A stretch of 64,000 nt of DNA from Hydractinia symbiolongicarpus (Eukaryota; Cnidaria; Hydrozoa; Anthoathecata; Hydractiniidae), in contig NC_079877.1 of the NCBI RefSeq assembly GCF_029227915.1, positions 31,895,851 through 31,959,850 on the forward strand. Direction: 5' to 3'. The translations under genes were made by a program, and so were the position numbers. The notes below the pieces were generated by a model, which saw only the letters and a program-made list of their open reading frames with translations, ran no database searches and was not told the origin of the DNA. Below, in pieces: positions 1-10,452 of the stretch (the first letter of the stretch is position 1; each line of letters begins with the position of its first letter).

Positions 1-2982
1 AAATCAATGAAATTTAGTTTTAGAAACTGTCTCCATTTCTTCAGCGCGAACTAACGGCTAGGATTGGTCCCACAGTAAAAAATGACTTATTTACCTAAAT
101 TTTTAAAAAAGCGCTACCACAGAGCCTAATGTAATCGCTGAATTCCAGAAATCATGTCAAATTAAGAAGAATGTTATTTCTTGGAGACCTATTGCCTCAT
201 TTATCACATTTATACGGTCACAGTCCTGAATCAGTTCAAATAATTCCCACAGTCAATCGTTTCTCTGTTAAAAGCGATACAACTTAGTAATATCCGAAGA
301 AAATCACTAAATACATTTTGGTACGAATATGTGACGCAACTGATGTAACTCAAACAGATTGACACCGTTAGAAAGTCAATTAAATGTGTTTTTGAAACTG
401 TCTCTATTTCTTCAGCGCGCGATTACGGCAAGGATTGGTCCCACAGTAAAAAAAGACTTATTTATCTTAATTTTTAAATAAAGCACTACCACAGCGCCCA
501 GTGTAATCGCTGAGTTCCAGCAATCATGTCAAATTAAGAAGAATGTTATTTCTTGGAGTCCAATTGTCTCACTTATAACATTTATAAGGTCAAAGTCCAA
601 AATCAGTTCAATTAAGTCCCACGGTCAATCGTTTAACTGTTAAAAGCGAAACAACTTAGTAATATCGGAAGGAAATCACTAAATACATGTTGGTACGAAT
701 ATGTGACGCAACCATTGTAACTCGACCGGACTGACACCGTTAGAAAGTCATTGAAATATAGTTTTTGAAACTGTCTCTACTTCTTCAGCGCGCGATAACG
801 GCTAGGATTGTTTCCACAGTAATAAATGACTTATTTATTTTAACTTTTAAACAAAGCGCTACCACACTGCCCAGTGTAATCGCTGAGTTCCAGCAATCAT
901 GTCAAATTAAGAAGAATATCATTTCTTGTAGTCAAAATGACTCATTTATCACATTTATAAGGTCAAAGTCCAAAATCAGCTCAATTAAGTCCCACAGTCA
1001 ATCGTTTCACTGTTGAAAGCGATACAACTTAGTAATATCGGAAAAAAATCACTAAATACATGTTGGTACGAATGTGTGACGCAACCGTTGTAACTTAAAC
1101 GGATTGACACCGTTAGAAAGACAATGAATTGGAGTTTTTGAAACTGTCTCTATATCCTCAGCGCGCGTTAACGGCTAGGATTGGTCCCAGAGTAAAAATG
1201 ACTTATTTATCTAAATTTTTAAATAAAGCTCTACCGCAGAGCCTAATGTAACCGCTGAATTCCAGGAATCATATCAAATTAAGAGGAATGTTATTCCTTG
1301 GAGACCAATTGGCGCATTAATCACATTTATAAGGTCAAAGTCAAGAATTAGTTGAATTAATTCCCACGGTCAATCGTTTCACTGTTAAAAGCGATACAAC
1401 TTAGTAATATCGGAAGGAAATCACTAAATACATGTTGGTACGAATATGTGACGAAACCGTTGTAACTCAAACGGATTGACACCGTTAGAAAGACAATGAA
1501 ATGGAGTTTCTGAAACTATCTCTATATCTTCAGCGCGCGCTAACGGCTAGGATTGGTCCCACAGTAAAAATGACTTATTTATCTAAATTTTTAATTGAAT
1601 CGCTACCACAGGGTCCAGTGTAATCGCTGAGTTCCGGCAATCATGTCAAATTAAGAAGAACGTTCTTTCTTGGAGTCCAATTGTCTCATTTATCACACTT
1701 ATGAGGTCAAAGTCCAAAATCAGCTCAATTAAGACCCACAGTCAATCGTTTCACTGTTGAAAGAGATACAACTTAGTAATATCGATAAAAAATCACTAAA
1801 TACATGTTGGTACGAATATGGGACGCAACCGTTGTAACTCAAACGGATTGACTCCGTTAGAAAATCAATGAAATTTAGTTTTAAGAACCTGTCTCTATTT
1901 CTTCAGCGCGCGATAACGGCTAGGATTGGTCCCACAGTAAAAAATGACTTATTTATCTAAATTATTAAATGAATCGCTACCACTGGGTCCAGTGTAATCG
2001 CTGAGTTCCGGCAATCATGTCAAATTAAGAAGAATGTTTTTTCTTGGAGTCCAATTGTCTCATTTATCACACTTATGAGGTCACAGTCCAAAGTTAGTTC
2101 AATTAAGTCCCACAGCCAATCCTTTCACTGTTAGAAGCGATGCAACCTAGTAATATCCGAATACTTTCGCTAAATACATGTTGGTACGAATATGTGAACC
2201 AACCGTTGTAACTCAAACGGATTCACACCGTTAGAAAGTCAATGAAATGTACTTTTTGAAGCTGTCTCTATTTCTTCAGCGCGCGATTACGGCAAGGATT
2301 GGTCCCACAGTAAAAAAAGACTTATTTATCTTAATTTTGAAATAAAGCACTACCACAGCGCCCAGTGTAATCGCTGAGTTCCAGCAATCATGTCAAAATA
2401 AGAAGAATGTTATTTCTTGGAGTCCAATTGTCTCACTTATAACATTTAAAAGGTCAAAGTCCAAAATCAGTTCAATTAAGTCGCACAGTCAAACGTTTCA
2501 CAGTTAAAAGCGATGCAACCTAGTAATATCCGAATACTTTCGCTAAATACATGTTGGTACGAATATGTGACGCAACCGTTGTAACTCAAACGGAATTATA
2601 CCGCCAAGAAATCAATGAAATGTAGTTTTTGAGAATGTCTTTATTTCTTCAGCGCGTGCTAACGGCCAGGATTGGTCCCACAGTAGGAAAATCTTATTTA
2701 TCTAAATTTTTAAATAAAGCGCTACCGCAGACCCTAATGTAACCGCTGAATTCTAGGAATCATATCAAATTAAGAAGAATGTTATTCCTTGGAGATCAAT
2801 TGGCGCATTAATCACATTTATAAGGTCACAGTCCAGAATCAGTTGAATTAATTCCCACGGTCAATCCTTTCACTGTTAAAAGCGATACAACTTAGTCATA
2901 TCGGAAAAAAATCACTAAATACATGTTGGTACGAATATGTGACGCAACCGTTGTAACTCAAACGGATTGACACCGTTTGAAA

Positions 2983-3412
2983 GTCAATGAAATGTACTTT
3001 TTGAAGCTGTCTCTATTTCTTTAGCGCGAACTAACGGCTAGGATTGGTCCCACAGTAAAAAATGACTTATTTATCCTAACTTTTAAACAAAGCGCTACCA
3101 CAAAGCCTAATGTAATCGCTGAATTCCAGCAATCATGTCAAATTAAGAAGAATGTTTTTCCTTGGAGACTTATTGCCTCATTTATCACATTTATAAGGTC
3201 ACAGTCCGGAATCAGTTCAAATAATCCAATTGTCTCATTTATCATACTTATGAGGTCACAGTCCAAAGTTAGTTCAATTAAGTCCCACAGCCAATCGTTT
3301 CACTGTTAGAAGCGATGCAACCTAGTAATATCCGAATACTTTCGCTAAATACATGTTGGTACGAATATGTGACGAAACCGTTGTAACTCAAACGGATTGA
3401 CACCGTTAGAAA
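2983..3412 (+). repeat. 430-bp hybrid satellite monomer (57-bp internal duplication)
   Basis: The distance between the anchors at 2983 and 3413 is 430 bp instead of 373. Around 3176-3235 a C-type segment (TATTGCCTCATTTATCACA ... CAGTCCGGAATCAG) is followed directly by a second version of the same region from an F-type monomer (CAATTGTCTCATTTATCATA ... CAGTCCAAAGTTAG). The extra 57 bp is therefore a repeat of the CTCATTTATC to AGTTCAA interval. The same junction recurs at 4158-4587, 10453-10882 and 11628-12057. It is best explained by an out-of-register exchange between C and F monomers. Confidence 0.88.
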
Positions 3413-5332
3413 GTCAATGAAATGTACTTTTTGAAGCTGTCTCTATTTCTTTAGCGCGAACTAACGGCTAGGATTGGTCCCACAGTAAAAAATGACTTAT
3501 TTATCCTAACTTTTAAATAAAGCGCTACCACAGCGCCCAGTGTAATCGCTGAGTTCCAGCAATCATGTCAAATTAAGAAGAATGTTATTTCTTGGAGTCC
3601 AATTGTCTCACTTATAACATTTATAAGGTCAAAGTCCAAAATCAGTTCAATTAAGTCGCACAGTCAAACGTTTCGCAGTTAAAAGCGATGCAACCTAGTA
3701 ATATCCGAATACTTTCGCTAAACACATGTTGGTACGAATATGTGACGCAACCGTTGTAACTCAAACGGAATTATACCGCCAAGAAATCAATGAAATGTAG
3801 TTTTTGAGAATGTCTTTTTTTCTTCAGCGCGTGCTAACGGCCAGGATTGGTCCCACAGTAGGAAAATCTTACTTATCTAAATTTTTAAATAAAACGCTGC
3901 CGCAGAGCCTAATGTAACCGCTAAATTCCAGCAATCATATCAAATTAAGAAGAATGTTTTTCCTATGAGACCAATTGGCGCATTAATAACATTTATGAGG
4001 TCACAGCCCAGAATCAGTTGAATTTTTTCCCACGGTCAATCCTTTCACTGTTAAAAGCGATACAACTTAGTCATATCGGAAAAAAATCACTAAATACATG
4101 TTGGTACGAATATGTGACGCAACCGTTGTAACTCAAACGGATTGACACCGTTAGAAAGTCAATGAAATGTACTTTTTGAAGCTGTCTCTATTTCTTTAGC
4201 GCGAACTAACGGCTAGGATTGGTCCCACAGTAAAAAATGACTTATTTATCCTAACTTTTAAACAAAGCGCTACCACAAAGCCTAATGTAATCGCTGAATT
4301 CCAGCAATCATGTCAAATTAAGAAGAATGTTTTTCCTTGGAGACTTATTGCCTCATTTATCACATTTATAAGGTCACAGTCCGGAATCAGTTCAAATAAT
4401 CCAATTGTCTCATTTATCATACTTATGAGGTCACAGTCCAAAGTTAGTTCAATTAAGTCCCACAGCCAATCGTTTCACTGTTAGAAGCGATGCAACCTAG
4501 TAATATCCGAATACTTTCGCTAAATACATGTTGGTACGAATATGTGACGAAACCGTTGTAACTCAAACGGATTGACACCGTTAGAAAGTCAATGAAATGT
4601 ACTTTTTGAAGCTGTCTCTATTTCTTTAGCGCGAACTAACGGCTAGGATTGGTCCCACAGTAAAAAATGACTTATTTATCCTAACTTTTAAATAAAGCGC
4701 TACCACAGCGCCCAGTGTAATCGCTGAGTTCCAGCAATCATGTCAAATTAAGAAGAATGTTATTTCTTGGAGTCCAATTGTCTCACTTATAACATTTATA
4801 AGGTCAAAGTCCAAAATCAGTTCAATTAAGTCGCACAGTCAAACGTTTCGCAGTTAAAAGCGATGCAACCTAGTAATATCCGAATACTTTCGCTAAACAC
4901 ATGTTGGTACGAATATGTGACGCAACCGTTGTAACTCAAACGGAATTATACCGCCAAGAAATCAATGAAATGTAGTTTTTGAGAATGTCTTTTTTTCTTC
5001 AGCGCGTGCTAACGGCCAGGATTGGTCCCACAGTAGGAAAATCTTACTTATCTAAATTTTTAAATAAAACGCTGCCGCAGAGCCTAATGTAACCGCTAAA
5101 TTCCAGCAATCATATCAAATTAAGAAGAATGTTTTTCCTATGAGACCAATTGGCGCATTAATAACATTTATGAGGTCACAGCCCAGAATCAGTTAAATTA
5201 ATTCCCACGGTCAATCGTTTCACTGTTAAAAGCGATACAACTTAGTAATATCGGAAGGAAATCACTAAATACATGTTGGTACGAATATGTGACACAACCG
5301 TTGTAACTCAAACAGATTGACACCGTTAGAAA
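2983..5332 (+). repeat. 1,175-bp higher-order repeat, 2 copies (first instance)
   Basis: Two consecutive units start at 2983 and 4158. Each contains a 430-bp hybrid monomer (2983-3412 and 4158-4587), a C/D-type monomer with TCGCACAGTCAAACG, and an E-type monomer with the ATTATACCGCCAAG linker and CAGTAGGAAAATC. The two copies are nearly identical and diverge towards the end of the third monomer. The whole pair occurs again at 10453-12802 because of the larger 7.47-kb duplication, so the unit is present four times in the window. Confidence 0.9.
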
Positions 5333-7301
5333 GTCAATGAAATTTAGTTTTTGAAACTGTCTCTACATCTTCAGCGCGCGATAACAGCTAGGATTGGTCC
5401 CACAGTAAAAAATGACTTATTTATCTTAATTTTTAAATAAAGCCTTACCACAGCGCCCAGTGTAATCGCTGAGCTCCAGCAATCATGTCAAATTAAGAAG
5501 AATATCATTTCTTGTAGTCAAAATGACTCAGTTATCATATTTATAAGGTCAAAGTCAAAAATCAGTTTAATTAAGTCCCACAGTCAATCGTTTCACTGTT
5601 GAAAGCGATACAACTTAGTAATATCGGAAAAAAATCACTAAATACATATTGGTACGAATGTGTGACGCAACCGTTGTAACTCAAACGGATTCACACCGTT
5701 AGAGAATCAATGAAATTTAGTTATAGAAACTGTCTCTATTTCTTCAGCGCGCGATAACGGCTAGGATTGGTCCCACAGTAAAAAGTGACTTATTTATCTT
5801 AATTTTTAAATAAAGCCTTACCACAGCGCCCAGTGTAATCGCTGAGTTCCAGCAATCATGTCAAATTAAGAAGAATATCATTTCTTGTAGTCAAAATGAC
5901 TCATTTATCACATTTATAAGGCCAAAGTCCAAAATCAGTTCAATTAAGTCCCACAGTCAATCGTTTCACTGTTGAAGCGATACAACTTAGTAATATCGGA
6001 AAAAATCACTAAATACATGTTGGTACGAATATGTGACCCAACCGTTGTAACTCAAACGGATTGACACCGTTAGAAAGTCAATGAAATGTACTTTTTGAAG
6101 CTGTCTCTATTTCTTTAGCGCGAACTAACGGCTAGGATTGGTCCCACAGTAAAAAATGACATATTTATCTAAATTTTTAAAAAAGCGCAACCACAGAGCC
6201 TAATGTAATCGCTGAATTCCGGCAATCATGTCAAATTAAGAAGAATGTTATTTCTTGGAGTCCAATTGTCTCACTTATAACATTTATAAGGTCAAAGTCC
6301 AAAATCAGTTCAATTAAGTCCCACAGTCAATCGTTTCACTGTTGAAAGCGATACAACTTAGTAAAATCGGAAAAAAATCACTAAATACATGTTGGTACGA
6401 ATGTGTGACGCAATTGTTGTAACTCAAACGGATTGACACCGTTAGAAAATCAATGAAATTTAGTTACAGAAACTGTCTCTATTTCTTCAGCGCGCGATAA
6501 CGGCTAGGATTGGTCCCACAGTAAAAAGTGACTTATTTATCTTAATTTTTAAATAAAGCCTTACCACAGCGCCCAGTGTAATCGCTGAGTTCCAGCAATC
6601 ATGTCAAATTAAGAAGAATATCATTTCTTGTAGTCAAAATGACTCATTTATCACATTTATAAGGTCAAAGTCCAAAATCAGTTCAATTAAGTCCCACAGT
6701 CAATCGTTTCACTGTTGAAAGCGATACAACTTAGTAATATCGGAAAAAAATCACTAAATACAGTCGAATATGTGACGCAACTGTTGTAACTCAAACGGAT
6801 TGACACCGTTAGAAAGTCAATGAAATGTGGTTTTTGAAACTGTCTCTATTTCTTTAGCGCGAACTAACGGCTAGGATTTGTCCCACAGTAAAAAATGACT
6901 TATTTTTCCTAATTTTTTAAAAAAGCGCAACCACAGAGCCTAATGTAATCGCTGAATTCCAGCAATCATGTCAAATTAAGAAGAATGTTATTCCTTGGAG
7001 ACCTATTGCCTCATTTATCACATTTATAAGATCACAGTCCTGAATCAGTTCAAATAATTCCCACAGTCAATCGTTTCACTGTTAAAATCGATACAACTTA
7101 GTAATATCCGAAGAAAATCACTAAATACAGTTTGGTACGAATATGTGACGCAACTGTTGTAACTCAAACGGATTGACACCGTTAGAAAGTCAATGAAATG
7201 TGGTTTTTGAAACTGTCTCTATTTCTTCAGCGCGCGATAACGGCTAGGATTGGTCCCACAGTAAAAAAAGACTTATTTATCTTAATTTTTAATTAAAGCG
7301 C

Positions 7302-7306
7302 TACCA
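7302..7306. other. Target-site sequence TACCA, 3' flank of retroelement copy 1
   Basis: The satellite reads GCGCTACCA and then stops matching the monomer, changing to TTTTTCTTTTTTTC, the complement of an A-rich element tail. The intact counterpart in copy 2 has TACCA on both sides of the element (14778-14782 and 18109-18113). Copy 1 keeps only this side because its other end was removed by the duplication breakpoint. Confidence 0.75.
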
Positions 7307-7327
7307 TTTTTCTTTTTTTCTTTTCAA

Positions 7328-7333
7328 TTTATT
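7328..7333 (-). promoter_or_regulatory. AATAAA polyadenylation signal in retroelement copy 1 3' UTR
   Basis: TTTATT on the plus strand reads AATAAA on the element strand, about 20 bp before the A-rich 3' terminus at 7307. The position suits element transcript processing. A six-base motif in AT-rich DNA is weak evidence alone, but the spacing is appropriate and the identical motif is at 14804-14809 in copy 2. Confidence 0.4.
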
Positions 7334-7478
7334 TAAAGTCGATTATTCACATATTTACAATAGTTTCCAAAAAAAAAGTAATTAAGAAGACTAATCTAAA
7401 TCGACTAAATTTTTTTTATGTTTACAATTAAATAAAATCATTTTTTTTATATATATATACAATAATAACAACAAAGTT

Positions 7479-10047
7479 CTATAAAGGGACCTTACATTCA
7501 TCACAGTTACATTTAGATCCGTCCCACATTTTAATCATGCTTTTAAAAACTTTAAGGTTGTCACATCGTTTCAAATGTGATGGTAGGTTATTCCAAATCT
7601 TTGGTCCCAGGGCTGATAAGCTATTAGTTCCAAAAGTCGCGGTCCTTTTCCTTGAGACTACCAAATTATTTGTATTTTGTTCTCTGACTGTCCTACCGTT
7701 ATCATTTAAACAAAATATATCTTTCATAAAAAGAGGGCTGCTGTTATTTATAGTTTTTGAGATTTCTATACACAATGACCGTAAGCGATTTACATTCATG
7801 TGACTCTTGCTGGAATTTTTAAGTAAATTTTCGTATGTACTTACCGTATCATTATACAGAAATCTTAATGCTCGTTTTTGTATCATTTCGACTTTAGATA
7901 AAGATTTAGAAGAAGAAAAATGCCATATAAGGGAACAATAATTGAAATTTGCGTAGATAAAACTTTGAACTAAAATATATTTTGCTTGAAAGGATAAGAA
8001 ACTTCTAAATCGAAATAAGGCATTTAGTTGGGCTGATGCTTTGCGACACAAATCACTAACGTGTCTGTCAAAATTTAATTTATTGTCTATAGTCACACCT
8101 AGTAATTTCACATTATTTTCACTTTCAATAGTTTTATTTCCTAAATTAAATTTTAGACCTAAATTATCTGCCTTATTCTTTGTCAGAATTATCGAGTGAA
8201 ACTTTTCAGGGTTTGCAATCATTTTATTCTCTTTTAACCAGGAGAGGGCAGTTTTAGCTTCGTTTTCTAAAGTATTTATCAAATTAGGAATAGAATTTGA
8301 GAAGTTGGATATTGTGTTATCATCAGCGTAATTATGTAGCTTATATTTTTCTATAAAAAGAAACAAATCATTTATAAATATATTGAATATGATAGGTCCC
8401 AAAATAGAACCTTGTGGTACACCAGATAAGATAATTTGAAATAGACTATAGATCCCATTTATTCGAGTGGCTTGCTCTCTATCAGTAAGATAAGATAGAA
8501 TGAATTGAAGAGACTTATTGTCAAATCCATAAGCAGCTAGTTTCGCAATTAGTAAGTCATGTGGTACACAGTCAAAAGCTTTTGAAAGATCCATCAAGAT
8601 CGCACCCACCACATAATTCTTATTAAGTTTACTCTTCCATTCCTCTATTAAGCGAATTAGTACTTGTTGGGTACTATAGCATTTCCTATAGGCGGAGAGA
8701 AAGGTCGATAATTTTGATTCCATATAAGCGGTTATTTGTTCTTTCATAACCCTTTCGTAAAATTTAGAAAAAACATTTAAAACACTGACAGGCCTGTAGT
8801 TTGATATTTTAGTTTTATCTTTTCCTCCCTTATCCAATGGCGTTACAGCAGCTCGCTTAGCTTTGCTTGGAAATGTGTTTGAAACTATGCTACTATTTAT
8901 AGCATCTGTTAGTGGCGTTACTAGGTGCCTTTTTGCTAATTTTGTCAGCTTTGATGGTATTGTATCTTCACCTGTTGATACTTTGGTGTTTAAATCATTA
9001 AACAGTTTAGAAATTGTATTTTCATCAACTTCTTGGAATGTGAAGTTCTCATTGTTGTTAGAATCATTGATTTCCTTTATTTTAATGATACTTGGATGAT
9101 TTTCAAAACTATCAACAATTTCTTCAATCATTTTTGACTTATCATTTACATTCTTATATTTTATAGGATTTGGTTTCATGCCACAAGAATTTTCTAAAAT
9201 ATTGATGTAGTATTCGTTGAAAAGTTTGGTTAGCTGTTTTTTATAAGTAACTAAACTTTCATTTTGAACGATCGCTATATCTCCTTTGCTTATTCCACTT
9301 TTATTTGATATCAAGTGTTTAACAGTTTCCCAAAACGTTTTTTTGGAAATAAAACCTGATTCTGTTACCCTTTTGAAATGGTTTTTGATAGCCTTTTTGC
9401 GTAAATTTACACACTTGTTTCTCTGTTTCTTGTACGTGATTTTGTTTTCAGAAGTAGGATTTTTATTGTATTTATTTTTGAACCTAGACCTTGTATATAT
9501 TGCCTTTTTTAACTCTTTTGTCATAAATGGTGCCTCGTTTCCACGCAGAGTTTTTTGCTTCTGTGGGGCATGCTTTTCTATGATAGATGTGAAAACATTG
9601 ATGAGGTTTTCATAATTCAGTTCAGGATCTTTTCTATTACAAATAAAATTTGCGTTTTCAACATCACGTAAAAAGTTGGCTTCATTAAAATTTTTGTAAC
9701 TTCTGTAAATGATTTTCTTGGATGCTAAGCGTGCTAAATGAGATTTTAAAAATGTTGTTACCATTTGATGATGATCACTTAATCCTGTTTCACATGTTAG
9801 TGTGTGTTGAAAACATCTGGGTCTATTTGTAAGAATGACATCCATAGCTGTTCCGTTAGGACTAGCAAAACAGGTTTTGTTTTTGACAAGATTTTCAAGA
9901 CTAAAAATATCACAGAAATTATTTAAGGTTTCGAAACCAGAATCGTTCGAGTTATGGCAATCGATATTTATATCACCCATAATTATTATGTTTTCGACTT
10001 TAGATAGAGCTTTATTTAAAGCTATCTCTAATTCCTCAAAAAAGTTG
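7479..10047 (-). pseudogene. Truncated endonuclease-reverse transcriptase ORF, retroelement copy 1
   Basis: The open frame corresponds to residues 122-976 of the copy 2 protein. It has lost the first 121 residues, so the catalytic Asn/Glu region and the YRPP motif of the endonuclease are missing. The frame stays open from the breakpoint at 10047, and the first internal ATG is at 9980 (the Met of MGDINID), leaving 833 codons. Retained parts are the endonuclease GDINID and SDHH motifs, the complete RT (SKAFDCVPH, GVPQGSILGP, YADD) and the C-terminal Cys-rich end (CNCDEC). Compared with copy 2 I see one amino-acid difference, Asn instead of Asp in WKSKLNKNYVV. RT fold residues are intact, but the protein would lack a working endonuclease and has no obvious promoter, so I call it a pseudogene. 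Clade by motif style: CR1/L2/jockey-like, not resolved further. Confidence 0.85.
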
Positions 10048-10054
10048 CGAAAAG
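10048..10054. other. 7-bp filler at duplication junction
   Basis: The bases CGAAAAG at 10048-10054 match neither the retroelement continuation (GTTGTTTAAG in copy 2 at 17520-17529) nor the satellite before CTCAAACGG (GTTGTAACTCAAACGG). The element sequence ends in GTTG, and the satellite monomer also carries GTTG just before the joining point, so there is short homology plus inserted bases. This is the pattern of end joining. Confidence 0.75.
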
Positions 10055-10452
10055 CTCAAACGGAATTATACCGCCAAGAAATCAATGAAATGTAGTTTTT
10101 GAGAATGTCTTTATTTCTTCAGCGCGTGCTAACGGCCAGGATTGGTCCCACAGTAGGAAAATCTTATTTATCTAAATTTTTAAATAAAGCGCTACCGCAG
10201 ACCCTAATGTAACCGCTGAATTCTAGGAATCATATCAAATTAAGAAGAATGTTATTCCTTGGAGATCAATTGGCGCATTAATCACATTTATAAGGTCACA
10301 GTCCAGAATCAGTTGAATTAATTCCCACGGTCAATCCTTTCACTGTTAAAAGCGATACAACTTAGTCATATCGGAAAAAAATCACTAAATACATGTTGGT
10401 ACGAATATGTGACGCAACCGTTGTAACTCAAACGGATTGACACCGTTAGAAA

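Larger units (their letters stand above)
1..7306 (+). repeat. 373-bp satellite array, proximal block
   Basis: Tandem head-to-tail monomers, modal length 373 bp. The anchor string GTCAATGAAATG recurs about every 373 bp, for example near 375, 748, 2983, 3413, 4158 and 4588. A typical monomer runs from this anchor through TTCAGCGCG, AACGGCTAGGATTGG, TCCCACAGTA, GTGTAATCGCTGA, ATCATGTCAAA, GGTCAAAGTCC, CACTAAATACATG and GGTACGAATATGTGAC, and ends in CCGTTAGAAA. Monomers differ by substitutions and small indels and belong to several subtypes. No ATG-initiated frame longer than a few dozen codons lies on the plus strand. The 83-codon open stretches in A-type monomers start at TTG with an in-frame TAG two codons upstream, so this is noncoding satellite. 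The block ends with the 5-bp target site at 7302-7306, where retroelement copy 1 begins. Confidence 0.97.
2585..10047. repeat. 7.47-kb segmental tandem duplication, copy 1
   Basis: The sequence from 2585 (CTCAAACGGAATTATACCGC) to 10047 matches 10055-17523 almost base for base: about 4.7 kb of satellite followed by the 3' 2.74 kb of a retroelement. The offset is 7,470 up to about 6760 and 7,476 after it, because of a 6-bp indel. I noticed only scattered differences (for example near 2969, 3976, 4024 and 6028, and one codon in the RT) plus one cluster at 6761-6840. Near-identity over both satellite and element, with the same element insertion point, means one duplication and not two insertions. 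Confidence 0.93.
7307..10047 (-). mobile_element. Non-LTR retrotransposon copy 1, 5' end lost at duplication breakpoint
   Basis: Minus-strand element whose 3' end lies at 7307 in an A-rich tail (poly-T-like on the plus strand, interrupted by C) and whose 5' side stops at 10047. It is nearly identical to 14783-17523 of copy 2, including the 3' UTR with a TA-rich tract. Copy 2 continues for another 585 bp, where copy 1 changes to 7 bp of filler and then satellite. The 5' loss coincides exactly with the end of the 7.47-kb duplicated block. It therefore reflects the rearrangement and not incomplete reverse transcription. The element itself is an autonomous-type LINE with endonuclease and RT domains. 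Confidence 0.92.

Noticed and set aside
51-330. RNA polymerase III A/B boxes (tRNA-derived SINE origin of the monomer)
   Set aside because: CGGCTAGGATTGG and GGTACGAAT only loosely resemble A and B boxes, contain mismatches at key bases, and are about 260 bp apart, too far for a tRNA-like promoter.
300-372. CENP-B box
   Set aside because: Looked for the TTCG....A..CGGG core on both strands. The nearest string, TTCGCTAAATACATG in D-type tails, lacks the CGGG half.
765-1016. Family of about 22 similar 83-codon open frames in A-type monomers, e.g. at 765, 18759, 25101, 38146, 46694, 54479
   Set aside because: They begin with TTG, not ATG, and have an in-frame TAG two codons upstream. They recur only because the satellite monomer recurs, vary with the monomer, and show no domain. 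In an animal genome they are not credible genes.
7537-10095. Plus-strand open frames of 78-109 codons across retroelement copy 1 (and the same in copy 2 at 15013-17538)
   Set aside because: Antisense shadows of the minus-strand endonuclease-RT ORF. No independent features, and the frame ending at 10095 crosses the duplication junction by chance.
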